Of a DNA stretch of 64,000 nucleotides, positions 1 through 8,519 are shown piece after piece. The stretch is taken from the NCBI RefSeq assembly GCF_003313505.1, contig NZ_QMHO01000008.1, positions 81,457-145,456 of the forward strand, written 5' to 3'. The notes under the pieces were generated by a model, which ran no database searches, was not told the DNA's origin, and saw only the letters and a program-made list of their open reading frames with translations. A program made the position numbers and the translations under genes. Origin of the DNA: Pedobacter nanyangensis. GTDB lineage: Bacteria > Bacteroidota > Bacteroidia > Sphingobacteriales > Sphingobacteriaceae. Within the stretch, counting starts at the first letter, position 1. Every line of letters starts with the position of its first letter.

Positions 1-576
1 CGTTGCAGTACTTGGCGGATTAAGCACACCATTGTACCATTGCGCACCAGCTGGACCTATCGGCCCTGCCGGCCCTACCACCCCTGTGGTTAAGTTAGCC
101 ACCTCTTTCCAAACACCGCCAGTTCTTACAAACACCTTCCCACTGTTGTTGTTCAAATAATAATCACCATCCTTAGAAGCTGCTGGCTCGGTGGTGGCCG
201 TTGGCGGGTTGAGCGTACCATTAGACCAACTTGCACCGTTAGCTCCCGGCGCACCTTGGCTACCAGGATCGCCCTTGTCTCCTTTAGACCCTTGTGAACC
301 TATCTCTTCCCATTTATCTGAGTTCCAAGTATTAAACTTATTGGTGCTGGTGTTGTAAATCAACAAACCATTGATGGAGGTATTGGTAACACCTACGGCC
401 TGCAATGCGTTTCGCTGAACCTCACTCAAACGAGGAATCAACAAGCCTTTTTCCGTAGAATAAATCTCTAGAATTGATTTACTGTTAGGCTTTTCTGTGC
501 CAATACCTACTGACCCATTTTGGGCATAAGCAAAACACGAGAAAAACAAGAATGTTAAAAAAGTAGAAATCCTCAT
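1..576 (-). CDS. Collagen-like secreted/surface protein, 5' part (3' end outside window)
   Basis: An open frame of 192 codons starts at the ATG at 574-576 and runs off the left edge. The protein begins with a Sec signal peptide ending in CFAYAQ, followed by NGSVGIGTEKPNS, a start seen in many Bacteroidota surface and tail-fibre-like proteins. Residues from about 95 hold collagen-type G-x-y stretches (GSKGDKGDPGSQGAPGANG, then GPAGPIGPAGA). Two copies of a short module, W-x-N-G-x-L-N-P-P, follow the G-x-y stretches, so the missing part is probably repetitive. The function is unknown; a structural or adhesive surface role is inferred. No neighbour on the same strand is visible. Confidence 0.75.
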   Translation of the reverse strand, partial: MRISTFLTFLFFSCFAYAQNGSVGIGTEKPNSKSILEIYSTEKGLLIPRLSEVQRNALQAVGVTNTSINGLLIYNTSTNKFNTWNSDKWEEIGSQGSKGDKGDPGSQGAPGANGASWSNGTLNPPTATTEPAASKDGDYYLNNNSGKVFVRTGGVWKEVANLTTGVVGPAGPIGPAGAQWYNGVLNPPSTAT

Positions 577-765
577 AAGCGAAAACGTTTATTTGTTGAC
601 TTTTGGGTAATTATCTACTCAAAATAAGAATATATTTATGAATATAACAAACTTATCAACATTTATTTTATTTCAGGCGCCTTATTGTGGAAAACTATAC
701 CTGTTAAAAAAGGCCATTGTACACAAAAAAGCTAGTCTAAATAATGGGCAAACCGATATTTAAAT

Positions 766-773
766 TAACTTTG
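766..773 (+). promoter_or_regulatory. Candidate -7 box for the transketolase operon
   Basis: TAACTTTG matches the Bacteroidota -7 consensus TAnnTTTG and lies 28 bases before the transketolase ATG. No convincing -33 TTG is seen at the usual distance. The 577-765 spacer otherwise shows only AT-rich sequence between two divergent genes. Confidence 0.5.
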
Positions 774-800
774 TTACCATTACAATAATTATTTTTTTGG

Positions 801-1646
801 ATGAAACATACAATCAGTGAACTAGAAGATATCGCTTCGCAAGTAAGAAGAGATATTCTGAGAATGGTACATGCGGTACAGTCTGGGCACCCGGGCGCAT
901 CTTTAGGCTGTGCAGATTTTTTTACAGCTTTATATTTCGAGGTGTTGAACCACAACCCGAAGTTTGACATGGATGGTAAAAACGAAGATCTTTTCTTTTT
1001 ATCAAATGGCCATATTTCGCCGGTTTGGTATAGTGTACTGGCCAGATCAGGATATTTTAACGTTAGCGAATTGAGTACTTTTAGAAAACTGAACTCGAGA
1101 TTGCAAGGCCACCCCACTACCCACGAAGGGCTGCCTGGCGTTCGTATCGCATCTGGCTCATTGGGGCAAGGCCTGTCAGTGGCTATTGGCGCAGCGCTCG
1201 CCAAAAAAATCAATGGTGATAAATCATTAGTTTTTGCCCTTTTAGGAGATGGAGAATTGCAAGAGGGCCAAAACTGGGAAGCGTTTATGTTTGCTCCTCA
1301 CAACAAAGTGGACAACCTGATTGCCAGCATTGATTACAATGGCCAGCAAATTGACGGCCCTACAGAAAAAGTACTTTCGTTAGAAAACCTTCAGGCAAAA
1401 TTTGAAGCTTTCGGATGGCACGTAATCACCACCAATGGCAACAACATGGATGAAATTGTTAAAGGCCTAGAATATGCCAAATCGTTAACTGGAAAAGGGA
1501 AACCTATTTTAAATCTGATGAGTACCCAAATGGGCTACGGTGTAGACTTTATGGTTGGCACCCACAAATGGCACGGCTCAGCTCCAAACGACGAACAACT
1601 GGCTAACGCCCTGGGACAAATCAAGGAAACCTTGGGAGATTACTAA
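801..1646 (+). CDS. Transketolase, N-terminal (TPP-binding) subunit
   Basis: Thiamine-diphosphate-binding half of a split transketolase (281 aa), acting in the non-oxidative pentose phosphate pathway in the cytoplasm. SGHPGASLG (residues 28-36) and the TPP/Mg motif GDGELQEGQNWEA (149-161) are clear. Full-length transketolases have about 660 residues; here the enzyme is divided and the second half follows 72 bases downstream, as is common in Bacteroidota and some archaea. The protein ends just where the pyrimidine-binding domain would begin. The start is supported by the -7 box at 766-773 and by the family's usual N-terminus. Confidence 0.93.
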   Translation: MKHTISELEDIASQVRRDILRMVHAVQSGHPGASLGCADFFTALYFEVLNHNPKFDMDGKNEDLFFLSNGHISPVWYSVLARSGYFNVSELSTFRKLNSRLQGHPTTHEGLPGVRIASGSLGQGLSVAIGAALAKKINGDKSLVFALLGDGELQEGQNWEAFMFAPHNKVDNLIASIDYNGQQIDGPTEKVLSLENLQAKFEAFGWHVITTNGNNMDEIVKGLEYAKSLTGKGKPILNLMSTQMGYGVDFMVGTHKWHGSAPNDEQLANALGQIKETLGDY

Positions 1647-1718
1647 ATCAAGTATAGCGCAGCGAAATAATGGTTACCAAAATCAAATTGCAATGCGCCA
1701 TACCCAACACCATTAGAA

Positions 1719-2678
1719 ATGAAAAAATACACTTACACTGATAAAAAAGATACACGCTCTGGATTTGGAGCAGGCCTGCACGAAGCAGGTAAAAGAAATG
1801 AAAATGTAGTTGCCCTTTGTGCCGATTTAGTAGGCTCGCTAAAAATGGATGCTTTCATCAAGGATTTCCCAGAGAGATTTTTCCAAATTGGCATTGCAGA
1901 GGCCAACATGATGGGCATTGCCGCAGGCTTAACCATTGGCGGAAAAATTCCTTTTACGGGAACATTTGCCAACTTTTCTACAGGTAGGGTCTATGATCAA
2001 ATCCGCCAATCTATAGCTTACTCGGGCAAAAATGTTAAAATATGTGCTTCTCACGCTGGCTTAACCCTGGGAGAAGATGGCGCTACCCACCAAATTTTGG
2101 AGGATATTGGGTTGATGAAAATGCTGCCCGGAATGACCGTAATTAACCCTTGCGATTACAACCAAACCAAAGCGGCAACCTTGGCCATTATGGATCACGA
2201 AGGTCCTGTTTATTTACGCTTTGGTCGCCCGGTAATTCCTGTATTCACGCCAGAAGACCAAAAATTTGAAATTGGCAAGGCATGGATGGTAAATGAAGGT
2301 ACAGATGTAACCATTGTAGCCACCGGACACATGGTTTGGAGGGCGATACAGGCAGGCGAGGAATTAGAGAAATTAGGTATTGATGCTGAAATTATAAATA
2401 TCCATACCATTAAACCTTTGGACGAGGAAGCGATCTTAAAATCGGTGAAAAAAACCGGCTGTATCGTTACCTGCGAAGAGCACAATAAATTTGGCGGTTT
2501 GGGAGAGAGTATTTCTCACCTATTGACCACTACGTATTTAGCTCCACAAGAGTTTGTAGCTGTTAATGACAGTTTCGGCGAAAGCGGTACACCTGATCAA
2601 TTAATGACCAAATATAAACTGGACCCTTCTGACATCGTAGCAGCTGCCCAAAAAGCAATAGCTAGAAAATCGAAATAA
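1719..2678 (+). CDS. Transketolase, C-terminal (pyrimidine-binding) subunit
   Basis: Second half of the split transketolase (319 aa). GIAEANM (residues 58-64) contains the glutamate (E61) that activates the TPP aminopyrimidine ring, followed by the Pyr domain and the transketolase C-terminal domain, ending with SFGESGTPDQLMTKYKL. It must pair with the N-terminal subunit encoded just upstream to form active sites at the interface. Both genes are in the same direction, so co-transcription is likely. The following sigma factor gene begins only 3 bases after this stop codon, which suggests that it is part of the same transcript. Confidence 0.93.
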   Translation: MKKYTYTDKKDTRSGFGAGLHEAGKRNENVVALCADLVGSLKMDAFIKDFPERFFQIGIAEANMMGIAAGLTIGGKIPFTGTFANFSTGRVYDQIRQSIAYSGKNVKICASHAGLTLGEDGATHQILEDIGLMKMLPGMTVINPCDYNQTKAATLAIMDHEGPVYLRFGRPVIPVFTPEDQKFEIGKAWMVNEGTDVTIVATGHMVWRAIQAGEELEKLGIDAEIINIHTIKPLDEEAILKSVKKTGCIVTCEEHNKFGGLGESISHLLTTTYLAPQEFVAVNDSFGESGTPDQLMTKYKLDPSDIVAAAQKAIARKSK

Positions 2679-2681
2679 TCT

Positions 2682-3233
2682 ATGAAGCAAGTTGAAGACG
2701 CCGAGATCCTTTCTAAATTTCAAGATGAAAAAACTCGCAATAACGGCTTCAACTTGCTTTTACAAAAATACCAGCAAAAAATTTATTGGCATATCAGGCG
2801 CCTGGTTATTGACCACGACGATGCCGATGACCTGGTACAGGAAACCTTTGTAAAGGTTTGGAAAAACCTGCATTCCTTTCGTAGTGATTCGCAGCTATAT
2901 ACTTGGATTTACCGAATTGCCACCAACGAATCCATCACTTTTCTCAACAAGAAGAAAAACAGAAACAATGTTTCCCTGGATGAAGTAAACTCTGAACTGG
3001 CCGAAACGCTGGCCTCTTCCAGCTACTTTGATGGTGATAAAATCCAGCGCAAATTGCAGCAAGCCATCCTTACCCTTCCAGAAAAGCAACGCATCATTTT
3101 CAACATGAAATATTTTGACGACATGAAGTACGAAGAAATTTCGGAAGTTTTGGGCACTACGGTGGGGGCTTTAAAAGCATCGTTCCATATTGCAGTCAAA
3201 AAAATCGAAGCAATTTTAATAAATCAAGATTGA
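2682..3233 (+). CDS. ECF-type RNA polymerase sigma factor
   Basis: A 183-residue sigma-70 family protein of the extracytoplasmic-function type. Region 2 spans about residues 20-90, with DADDLVQETFVKVWKNL (47-63) as the core-binding/-10 recognition helix, and region 4 spans about 122-175 with a helix-turn-helix (YEEISEVLGTTVGALK). No region 3 is present, as expected for ECF factors. The gene starts 3 bases after the transketolase stop. It is followed by a one-pass membrane protein and a secreted protein, the usual arrangement of a sigma factor, its membrane partner and an envelope sensor. The target promoters cannot be told from the sequence. Confidence 0.9.
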   Translation: MKQVEDAEILSKFQDEKTRNNGFNLLLQKYQQKIYWHIRRLVIDHDDADDLVQETFVKVWKNLHSFRSDSQLYTWIYRIATNESITFLNKKKNRNNVSLDEVNSELAETLASSSYFDGDKIQRKLQQAILTLPEKQRIIFNMKYFDDMKYEEISEVLGTTVGALKASFHIAVKKIEAILINQD

Positions 3234-3272
3234 CATTAAACCTTTTGCCTAAAAAAACATCAATAAATACGA

Positions 3273-3884
3273 ATGAGTAAAATGGCCGAAAATATGGAAT
3301 GGGAAAACGAAGCGCCACAACTAGCGAAACTGGAAAGATCTAACCCCTTTACGGTTCCAACAAATTATTTTGGGGAACTTCAGGAGCGAATCAATCAGTC
3401 TGTATTTATGAGTTCGTTGGAAAAAACAACCAACGCTGGTTTTGCCACTCCACCAAATTATTTTGAAAACCTTAACGAGCAAATCATTTCCAAAGCTAAA
3501 TTATCAACGTTTGTAAATGCGCAACAAGGTTTTAGTGTTCCCGATGGATATTTTGATCAGTTGCAGCAAAGTATTACCGCCAAAACCATCAACCATAAAA
3601 AAGTGGTTAAACTTTGGCACCAACCATTATTTAAATATGCTGTTGCCGCTTGTTTGGTAATTGCCTCTACCACTGGATGGTTTGCAAACCAGCAATATCA
3701 GAGCCGCCAGTTACGAAAAACGGAACTTGCCAAAGAGCAGTTGCTGTATGATATAGACGAAAGTGTGATTATTGAATATGTTCAAGAGGCGCAACTTGGA
3801 AAAACAGCCAATGTTACCGACAGTGAAATGGAGGCCTATATTTTAGATAATTTCTCTACTACAGATCTATCTAACAACTTATAA
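3273..3884 (+). CDS. Single-pass membrane protein, possible anti-sigma partner
   Basis: A 203-residue protein with one hydrophobic helix at about residues 119-138 and short soluble parts on both sides. The N-terminal part contains three copies of a motif F-x-x-P-x-x-Y-F-x-x-L at about 26-36, 57-67 and 87-97, spaced near 30 residues. I do not recognise this as a named domain. Position directly after an ECF sigma gene (39-base gap) and the membrane topology suggest an anti-sigma or sigma-binding role, with the repeated motifs as the cytoplasmic binding arm. This is inference from context; there is no visible zinc-binding anti-sigma signature. Confidence 0.7.
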   Translation: MSKMAENMEWENEAPQLAKLERSNPFTVPTNYFGELQERINQSVFMSSLEKTTNAGFATPPNYFENLNEQIISKAKLSTFVNAQQGFSVPDGYFDQLQQSITAKTINHKKVVKLWHQPLFKYAVAACLVIASTTGWFANQQYQSRQLRKTELAKEQLLYDIDESVIIEYVQEAQLGKTANVTDSEMEAYILDNFSTTDLSNNL

Positions 3885-3943
3885 ATCGGGTGAGGTGATC
3901 ATCATCAAAACCCGTTCAATATATTAATTAACAAATTAAACAG

Positions 3944-4399
3944 ATGAAAAACTTTGTTTTTGCACTATTAATCTTTACTCCTTTTTTAGCTTTAGCACAA
4001 GGGCCTAAAATGGGTGGTGAAAAAATGGAAGCCAGAAAAGTGGCTTGGCTAACCACAAAGCTGGACCTATCTGCTGAAGATGCCAAGATTTTTTGGCCAA
4101 TCTATAATGACTATGTAAGAGAGCAGTCAACGTTGAGAAAAGAACGGATGCAAAAGATGATCAGCTTTAGAAAACTTAAGGAAATTGAAGATTTAGATGA
4201 TGAAGAAATTCAAACCTTAATCTTAAATGATTTCAACTTCAGGCAGCGAGATTTAAATATCGAACGCAAATATTACAATAAGTTCAAATCAAGCTTACCC
4301 ATTAAAACAGTGGGAAAGTTTTACCGGGCACAAGAAGCATTCAAGAAAGAAATACTGCAACAATACAGGGCAGCAATGCCAGCCCCTCAAACGAATTAG
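3944..4399 (+). CDS. Secreted helical protein, Spy/CpxP-like envelope stress sensor
   Basis: A 151-residue protein with a clear signal peptide (cleavage after LALA, before QG). The mature part is charged and predicted helical. It carries the phrase KLDLSAEDAKIFWPIYNDY, typical of the Bacteroidota proteins usually annotated as sensor of ECF-type sigma factor, which resemble the LTxxQ proteins Spy and CpxP. It is the last gene of the transketolase/sigma group and is followed by a strong terminator at 4424-4450. A periplasmic role in sensing folding stress and signalling to the upstream membrane protein is inferred. Confidence 0.7.
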   Translation: MKNFVFALLIFTPFLALAQGPKMGGEKMEARKVAWLTTKLDLSAEDAKIFWPIYNDYVREQSTLRKERMQKMISFRKLKEIEDLDDEEIQTLILNDFNFRQRDLNIERKYYNKFKSSLPIKTVGKFYRAQEAFKKEILQQYRAAMPAPQTN

Positions 4400-4423
4400 A
4401 TCGCACAGATGATTAACCAAAGA

Positions 4424-4450
4424 GGACGTCCCGAAAAGACGTCCTTTTTT
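4424..4450 (+). terminator. Intrinsic terminator after the ECF operon
   Basis: A perfect 7-bp stem, GGACGTC (4424-4430) with GACGTCC (4438-4444), is followed by a run of six T. It closes the 801-4399 gene group. Confidence 0.85.
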
Positions 4451-4489
4451 ATTTGACATCATTTCCAAAAAAATGAAGCTTAAATCCGC

Positions 4490-4497
4490 TACTTTTG
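4490..4497 (+). promoter_or_regulatory. -7 box TACTTTTG, nearly leaderless transcript
   Basis: TACTTTTG fits TAnnTTTG and ends only 4 bases before the aminotransferase ATG at 4502. If it is the active box, the mRNA starts at or next to the start codon, so the gene would be leaderless. Confidence 0.5.
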
Positions 4498-4501
4498 CAA
4501 C

Positions 4502-5698
4502 ATGCTTACCCAACGACAACTTTTTTTAAAACATAACGCCCAAACATCTACCACACCTTTAATGCTAGAATTTGTAAAAGCACAGGGCGTTAACTTATAT
4601 AATAGTGAAGGAAAAGCCTATATCGATTTGATTGCCGGCATTGGGGTAAGTAACGTAGGCCATTGCCACCCTAATGTGGTTGCAGCAGTGCAAAAACAGG
4701 CAGAAACTTATATGCACCTGATGGTTTATGGCGAGTTTGTACAAAGCCCACAAGTGAATTTTGCAACCGCTTTGGCATCCGTTTTACCTGAACAGCTTAA
4801 CTGTACTTACTTTGTTAATTCTGGAGCCGAGGCCGTAGAGGGAGCTATGAAACTGGCCAAAAGATACACTGGAAAAAAAGGTTTTATTGCCTGTAAAAAT
4901 GCTTATCATGGCAGCACGCAAGGCGCCGAGAGCTTAATGGAAAGCGATTTTTATTCTGCCGGCTACGGACCATTTTTGCCACACGTTGATTTTATTATAC
5001 ACAACAACATTGACGATCTACAAAAAATCACTGACCAAACGGCAGCCGTTTTTATTGAGCCCATACAAGGCGAAGCTGGGGTGAGGGTGGCAGATCAAGC
5101 TTTTATGGAAGCATTAAAAGCAAGATGTTTGACTACTGGTACGCTTTTAGTATTTGATGAAATTCAAACAGGCTTTGGCCGAACGGGAAAGATGTTTGCT
5201 TTTGAGCATTATGGCGTTACACCAGATATTCTTCTGTTAGCCAAGGGCATTGGTGGCGGAATGCCCATTGGCGCCTTCATCAGTTCGGCAGAAATCATGT
5301 CGGTATTATCCTTTAACCCTATTTTGGGCCACATGACCACTTTTGGTGGCCATCCCGTGTGCTGTGCAGCAGGGCTAGCTACGCTAAATACACTGCTTAA
5401 CGAAAATATTGTGGCTCACGTGGACGCAAAGGGTAATTTATTTAAGGAATTGTTACTACATCCGGCGGTAACAGAAATCCGTGGCAAAGGCTTGATGCTT
5501 GCCCTGGGCTTTGACAGCTTTGAAACCAACAAAGCGATTATTGACGCCTGCATTGAAGATGGCATTATTACCGATTGGTTTTTGCACTGCAGTGATGCCA
5601 TGCGCATTGCTCCGCCCTTAACCATTACTGAAAGTGAAATCAGGAAAGCATGCGATATTATACGAAGAAATATAGAGAAAATTTGCCCTTCAAAATAA
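4502..5698 (+). CDS. Class III PLP-dependent aminotransferase (acetylornithine/4-aminobutyrate type)
   Basis: A 398-residue fold-type I aminotransferase. The substrate-binding region has YFVNSGAEAVEGAMKLA; the PLP aspartate lies in LLVFDEIQTGFGRTG; the Schiff-base lysine is in LLAKGIGGGMPIGAF. Length and motifs fit the acetylornithine / ornithine / GABA aminotransferase group. No arginine biosynthesis genes are near, so the true substrate is not known and a symbol such as argD is not justified. It stands alone after a terminator, and the response regulator gene starts 6 bases after its stop, so the three genes may be read together. Confidence 0.88.
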   Translation: MLTQRQLFLKHNAQTSTTPLMLEFVKAQGVNLYNSEGKAYIDLIAGIGVSNVGHCHPNVVAAVQKQAETYMHLMVYGEFVQSPQVNFATALASVLPEQLNCTYFVNSGAEAVEGAMKLAKRYTGKKGFIACKNAYHGSTQGAESLMESDFYSAGYGPFLPHVDFIIHNNIDDLQKITDQTAAVFIEPIQGEAGVRVADQAFMEALKARCLTTGTLLVFDEIQTGFGRTGKMFAFEHYGVTPDILLLAKGIGGGMPIGAFISSAEIMSVLSFNPILGHMTTFGGHPVCCAAGLATLNTLLNENIVAHVDAKGNLFKELLLHPAVTEIRGKGLMLALGFDSFETNKAIIDACIEDGIITDWFLHCSDAMRIAPPLTITESEIRKACDIIRRNIEKICPSK

Positions 5699-5704
5699 AT
5701 TGGA

Positions 5705-6382
5705 ATGAACGTACTGATTGTTGAAGACGAAAAAAGCCTGGCACTAGAAATTAGCGATTTCCTGAGCAAGGAAGGCTATATCATTGATCATGCCCGAAGA
5801 AAGGCTTCGGCAGAAGAGAAAATTTTCGTGAACAGCTATGATTTTATCCTCCTTGATTTGGGGCTGCCGGATGGCGATGGTTTTGAGCTGCTGAAACTGC
5901 TCAAAGGTTTGAAAGACCGAGATGATGCCATCATCATCCTTACGGCCAGAAGCGCGGTAGATGAACGTATCAAAGGGCTTGAGGAAGGTGCCGACGACTA
6001 TTTGCCAAAACCTTTCTCTCTGAATGAACTCTTGGCCAGAATGCATGCCGTAACCCGCAGGAAACACAAGCTGGAAAAAAACGATATCCAGGTACACGAT
6101 TTTGTATTAGATATCCAGAACAGGGTGGTCACTTTTAAAGGCGAAAGAATACATCTGACCAAAAAGGAATTTGAAATCTTAAATTATCTGGTATTGAATA
6201 AAAACCGTGTAGTTTCCCGCACCAGCCTTACCGAACACGTTTGGGGAGATATTCTGGAAGTTAATTCAGATTCGAACTTTGTGGATGTACACGTAAAAAA
6301 TCTACGCAAAAAACTGATGTGCCACGCCAAAACCGATTGGCTGGAAACGGTGAGAAGTATTGGCTATAGGATCACGCTTTAA
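5705..6382 (+). CDS. OmpR/PhoB-family response regulator
   Basis: A 225-residue two-domain regulator. The receiver domain (about 1-115) has the acidic pair E7/D8, phospho-acceptor D51 in LLDLGLPDGDG, and the conserved lysine in DDYLPKPF. A winged-helix DNA-binding domain follows (about 125-223), with HLTKKEFEILNYLV and the closing VRSIGYRI. The partner kinase gene begins 10 bases downstream. The regulator is probably phosphorylated by that kinase; the target genes are unknown, though the small secreted protein gene at 7821 is a candidate by position. Confidence 0.92.
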   Translation: MNVLIVEDEKSLALEISDFLSKEGYIIDHARRKASAEEKIFVNSYDFILLDLGLPDGDGFELLKLLKGLKDRDDAIIILTARSAVDERIKGLEEGADDYLPKPFSLNELLARMHAVTRRKHKLEKNDIQVHDFVLDIQNRVVTFKGERIHLTKKEFEILNYLVLNKNRVVSRTSLTEHVWGDILEVNSDSNFVDVHVKNLRKKLMCHAKTDWLETVRSIGYRITL

Positions 6383-6392
6383 TTACGATACG

Positions 6393-7718
6393 ATGAGACT
6401 GCAAGAAAAACTTACTTTATACAACGCCGCTACCAAAATTGCACTCATCTTTATTCTCGGAACCATTATCCTCTTTTCCCTAGAAAAAATTTCCATTAAC
6501 CATCTAGATAACAGGCTATCCAAAAAAGAAACCAAACTCATCAAAAACCTTAATGATAGCGAGGTGGATAGCTTATTAAATGCCCAGCAAACATTTACCG
6601 ATTACAATATTTTAAAAGATGAGTTTATTGTGCTTAAGCTTATCCCAAGGCAAAAAAGCATTGATCCCACTGAAAAATTCAGCACCGACGATCGAGAGAT
6701 TATGGGCGATATTGAAGCTTATCGCATCCTTACCAAGCAATTTAAGTATAAAAACAAGTACTATCAGTTAGAGCTAGGCACCACGGCCGCAGGAGCTATT
6801 TCTATCAAAAAATCATTGGGAATTTACATGTTTATTGTATTGATGGTTTCGCTTTCCATCACCTTGGTAACCGACTATGCCTTTACCAGATTTCTACTTA
6901 AGCCTTTCTATAAAATCCTAGATCAGAAAATAAATAAAGTAAATGACCCCATAACCTTCGATTACAGCAAGATCCCGACCAACACTACCGATTTTGTGCT
7001 CTTAGACGATAGCATTAATGGACTGATGCGGAAGATTACCGATCTGTTTTTATTGGAAAAACAATTTATCGCCAATGTTTCGCATGAATTGCTTACCCCT
7101 ATTTCTATTTTAAATGGCAGGTTGGAGAATATTCTCGCTTCAGAAACTTTGCCAGTGGAGCATGAAGAAAAAATCATGGCCTCGCTAAAAACGTTGAGTA
7201 GGTTAAAATCTATCATTAACAGCCTATTGTTGATCTCGAAAGTAGAAAATGAGCAATATGTAAAGAAAGACCAAGTTATGGTTAAACAGGAACTGGAAGA
7301 TATCCACGAGGATTTGAAGGAGCGAATTTTAGACAAGCGCATTGCCTACGAAGACCAAACCAAGGAAAACTTTATCTTTTTGGGAAACCAGCCTTTAATC
7401 CATACGCTACTGGTCAACATCATCAATAATGCGATCAAGTACAGCAATCAGTTGGGCAAAATCGTTATCGCTGATCAGTTAACTCCCGAAAACTACCTCC
7501 TTTCCATCACAGATAACGGCATTGGGATGGAAAATGAAATTGTCAAAAAGGCCTTCCATCGCTTTGAAAGGGAAACCAATGAAGAAGTGAGTGGTTTGGG
7601 ATTGGGATTAGCCATTGCTAACAGTATCGCCAAATTTCATCATATTTCGATCTCTATTGCTTCAAAAAAGCACCAGGGAACCAGGGTAGTCATTAGCTTT
7701 CCAATAGCAAAAGCATAG
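6393..7718 (+). CDS. Membrane sensor histidine kinase
   Basis: A 441-residue kinase with two transmembrane segments (about residues 14-30 and 142-162) flanking a periplasmic sensor region, then HisKA with the phospho-acceptor in VSHELLTPISIL (H231), and an HATPase_c domain with N, G1 and G2 boxes (NIINNAIKYS, DNGIGM, GLGLGLAI). I chose the ATG at 6393 (MRLQEKLTLY) rather than an earlier in-frame ATG at 6360 because the earlier start would overlap the response regulator by 23 bases and add a non-conserved leader. It forms a two-component pair with the preceding regulator. Confidence 0.9.
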   Translation: MRLQEKLTLYNAATKIALIFILGTIILFSLEKISINHLDNRLSKKETKLIKNLNDSEVDSLLNAQQTFTDYNILKDEFIVLKLIPRQKSIDPTEKFSTDDREIMGDIEAYRILTKQFKYKNKYYQLELGTTAAGAISIKKSLGIYMFIVLMVSLSITLVTDYAFTRFLLKPFYKILDQKINKVNDPITFDYSKIPTNTTDFVLLDDSINGLMRKITDLFLLEKQFIANVSHELLTPISILNGRLENILASETLPVEHEEKIMASLKTLSRLKSIINSLLLISKVENEQYVKKDQVMVKQELEDIHEDLKERILDKRIAYEDQTKENFIFLGNQPLIHTLLVNIINNAIKYSNQLGKIVIADQLTPENYLLSITDNGIGMENEIVKKAFHRFERETNEEVSGLGLGLAIANSIAKFHHISISIASKKHQGTRVVISFPIAKA

Positions 7719-7820
7719 CCTGATCACAATTTCCCAGGCTTTAAAAACTTCATGATTTCTTCATATTGATAGATGAACTTAGTATGGTTAAACAACATTG
7801 TTCACTAAAACAAAAAGAAA

Positions 7821-8033
7821 ATGAAAACAGTGAAATTTTTAATGCTTGCAATGATCGCAGCATTTACCCTAAACTTTGCAAACGCACAAACACCTGCCAA
7901 AGCACCAGTAAAAACAGTTGCCCCCGCTACTAAAACAATGGAAAAGAAAGCTGAAAAAAAAGCTGAAAAAGTAGAAGCTAAAGCTGATACCGCAGCTAAA
8001 AAAGTAAAGCACAAAGCACATAAAAAACCATAA
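7821..8033 (+). CDS. Small secreted Lys/Ala-rich protein
   Basis: A 70-residue protein with a signal peptide ending in NFANAQ. The mature part of about 47 residues is almost entirely Lys, Ala, Glu, Thr and Val (AEKKAEKVEAKADTAAKKV) and ends with Lys/His. It is strongly basic, without cysteines or a recognised domain. It sits about 100 bases after a two-component pair and has its own terminator, so it may be a target of that system. The function is unknown. Base composition could produce such a sequence by chance, but the signal peptide and the terminator support a real gene. Confidence 0.65.
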   Translation: MKTVKFLMLAMIAAFTLNFANAQTPAKAPVKTVAPATKTMEKKAEKKAEKVEAKADTAAKKVKHKAHKKP

Positions 8034-8054
8034 GTACTTGTTCCTAGTTAGTAC

Positions 8055-8086
8055 AATGCGCAGTGGCTTTGCCCTGCGCATTTTTT
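8055..8086 (+). terminator. Intrinsic terminator
   Basis: A 9-bp stem, AATGCGCAG (8055-8063) with CTGCGCATT (8074-8082), is followed by a T run. It ends the transcript of the small secreted protein. Confidence 0.85.
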
Positions 8087-8141
8087 GTGCCCCTATTTTG
8101 GGCACTTCTTATTATCTTTATGCAAATAATTCATCAGGAAC

Positions 8142-8423
8142 ATGGAAATCATTCAAGAAAACGAAGATAGAAGAGGTTTATTTAAAGCGGTAGAAGATGG
8201 CAAAGAAGCTGGTGTAATGACCTACACTTGGGCCGGGAGCACAAAGTTCATCATTGACCATACGGAAGTTAATCCCAACTTTAAAGGAAAAGGTGTGGGG
8301 CAACAAATGGTTATGAAAGCCGTAGAATATGCGAGAGCCAATCATTTAAAAATCATGCCATTGTGTCCGTTTGCCAAATCAGTTTTCGATAAAAATCCCG
8401 ATATCGCAGACGTGCTATTTTAA
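8142..8423 (+). CDS. Small GNAT-type N-acetyltransferase (YidJ/NATD1-like)
   Basis: A compact 93-residue acetyltransferase. It contains the acetyl-CoA loop GKGVGQQMV (the Q/R-x-x-G-x-G/A equivalent) preceded by IIDHTEVNPNFKG, and the typical end ALKIMPLCPFAKSVF-like phrase (HLKIMPLCPFAKSVFDKNP). This is the short GDSL-less family represented by human NATD1 and bacterial YidJ, about 90-110 residues long. The substrate is not known. It is a single-gene unit with convergent DUF58 gene downstream. Confidence 0.85.
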   Translation: MEIIQENEDRRGLFKAVEDGKEAGVMTYTWAGSTKFIIDHTEVNPNFKGKGVGQQMVMKAVEYARANHLKIMPLCPFAKSVFDKNPDIADVLF

Positions 8424-8519
8424 ATGAACTGCCCTATGTGTTTATGTCTTTTTAAATGAAAATACAAGCACATAGCAAATTCACATCGTTTATTAATGCT
8501 TTAAAACTGGTATTGACGA

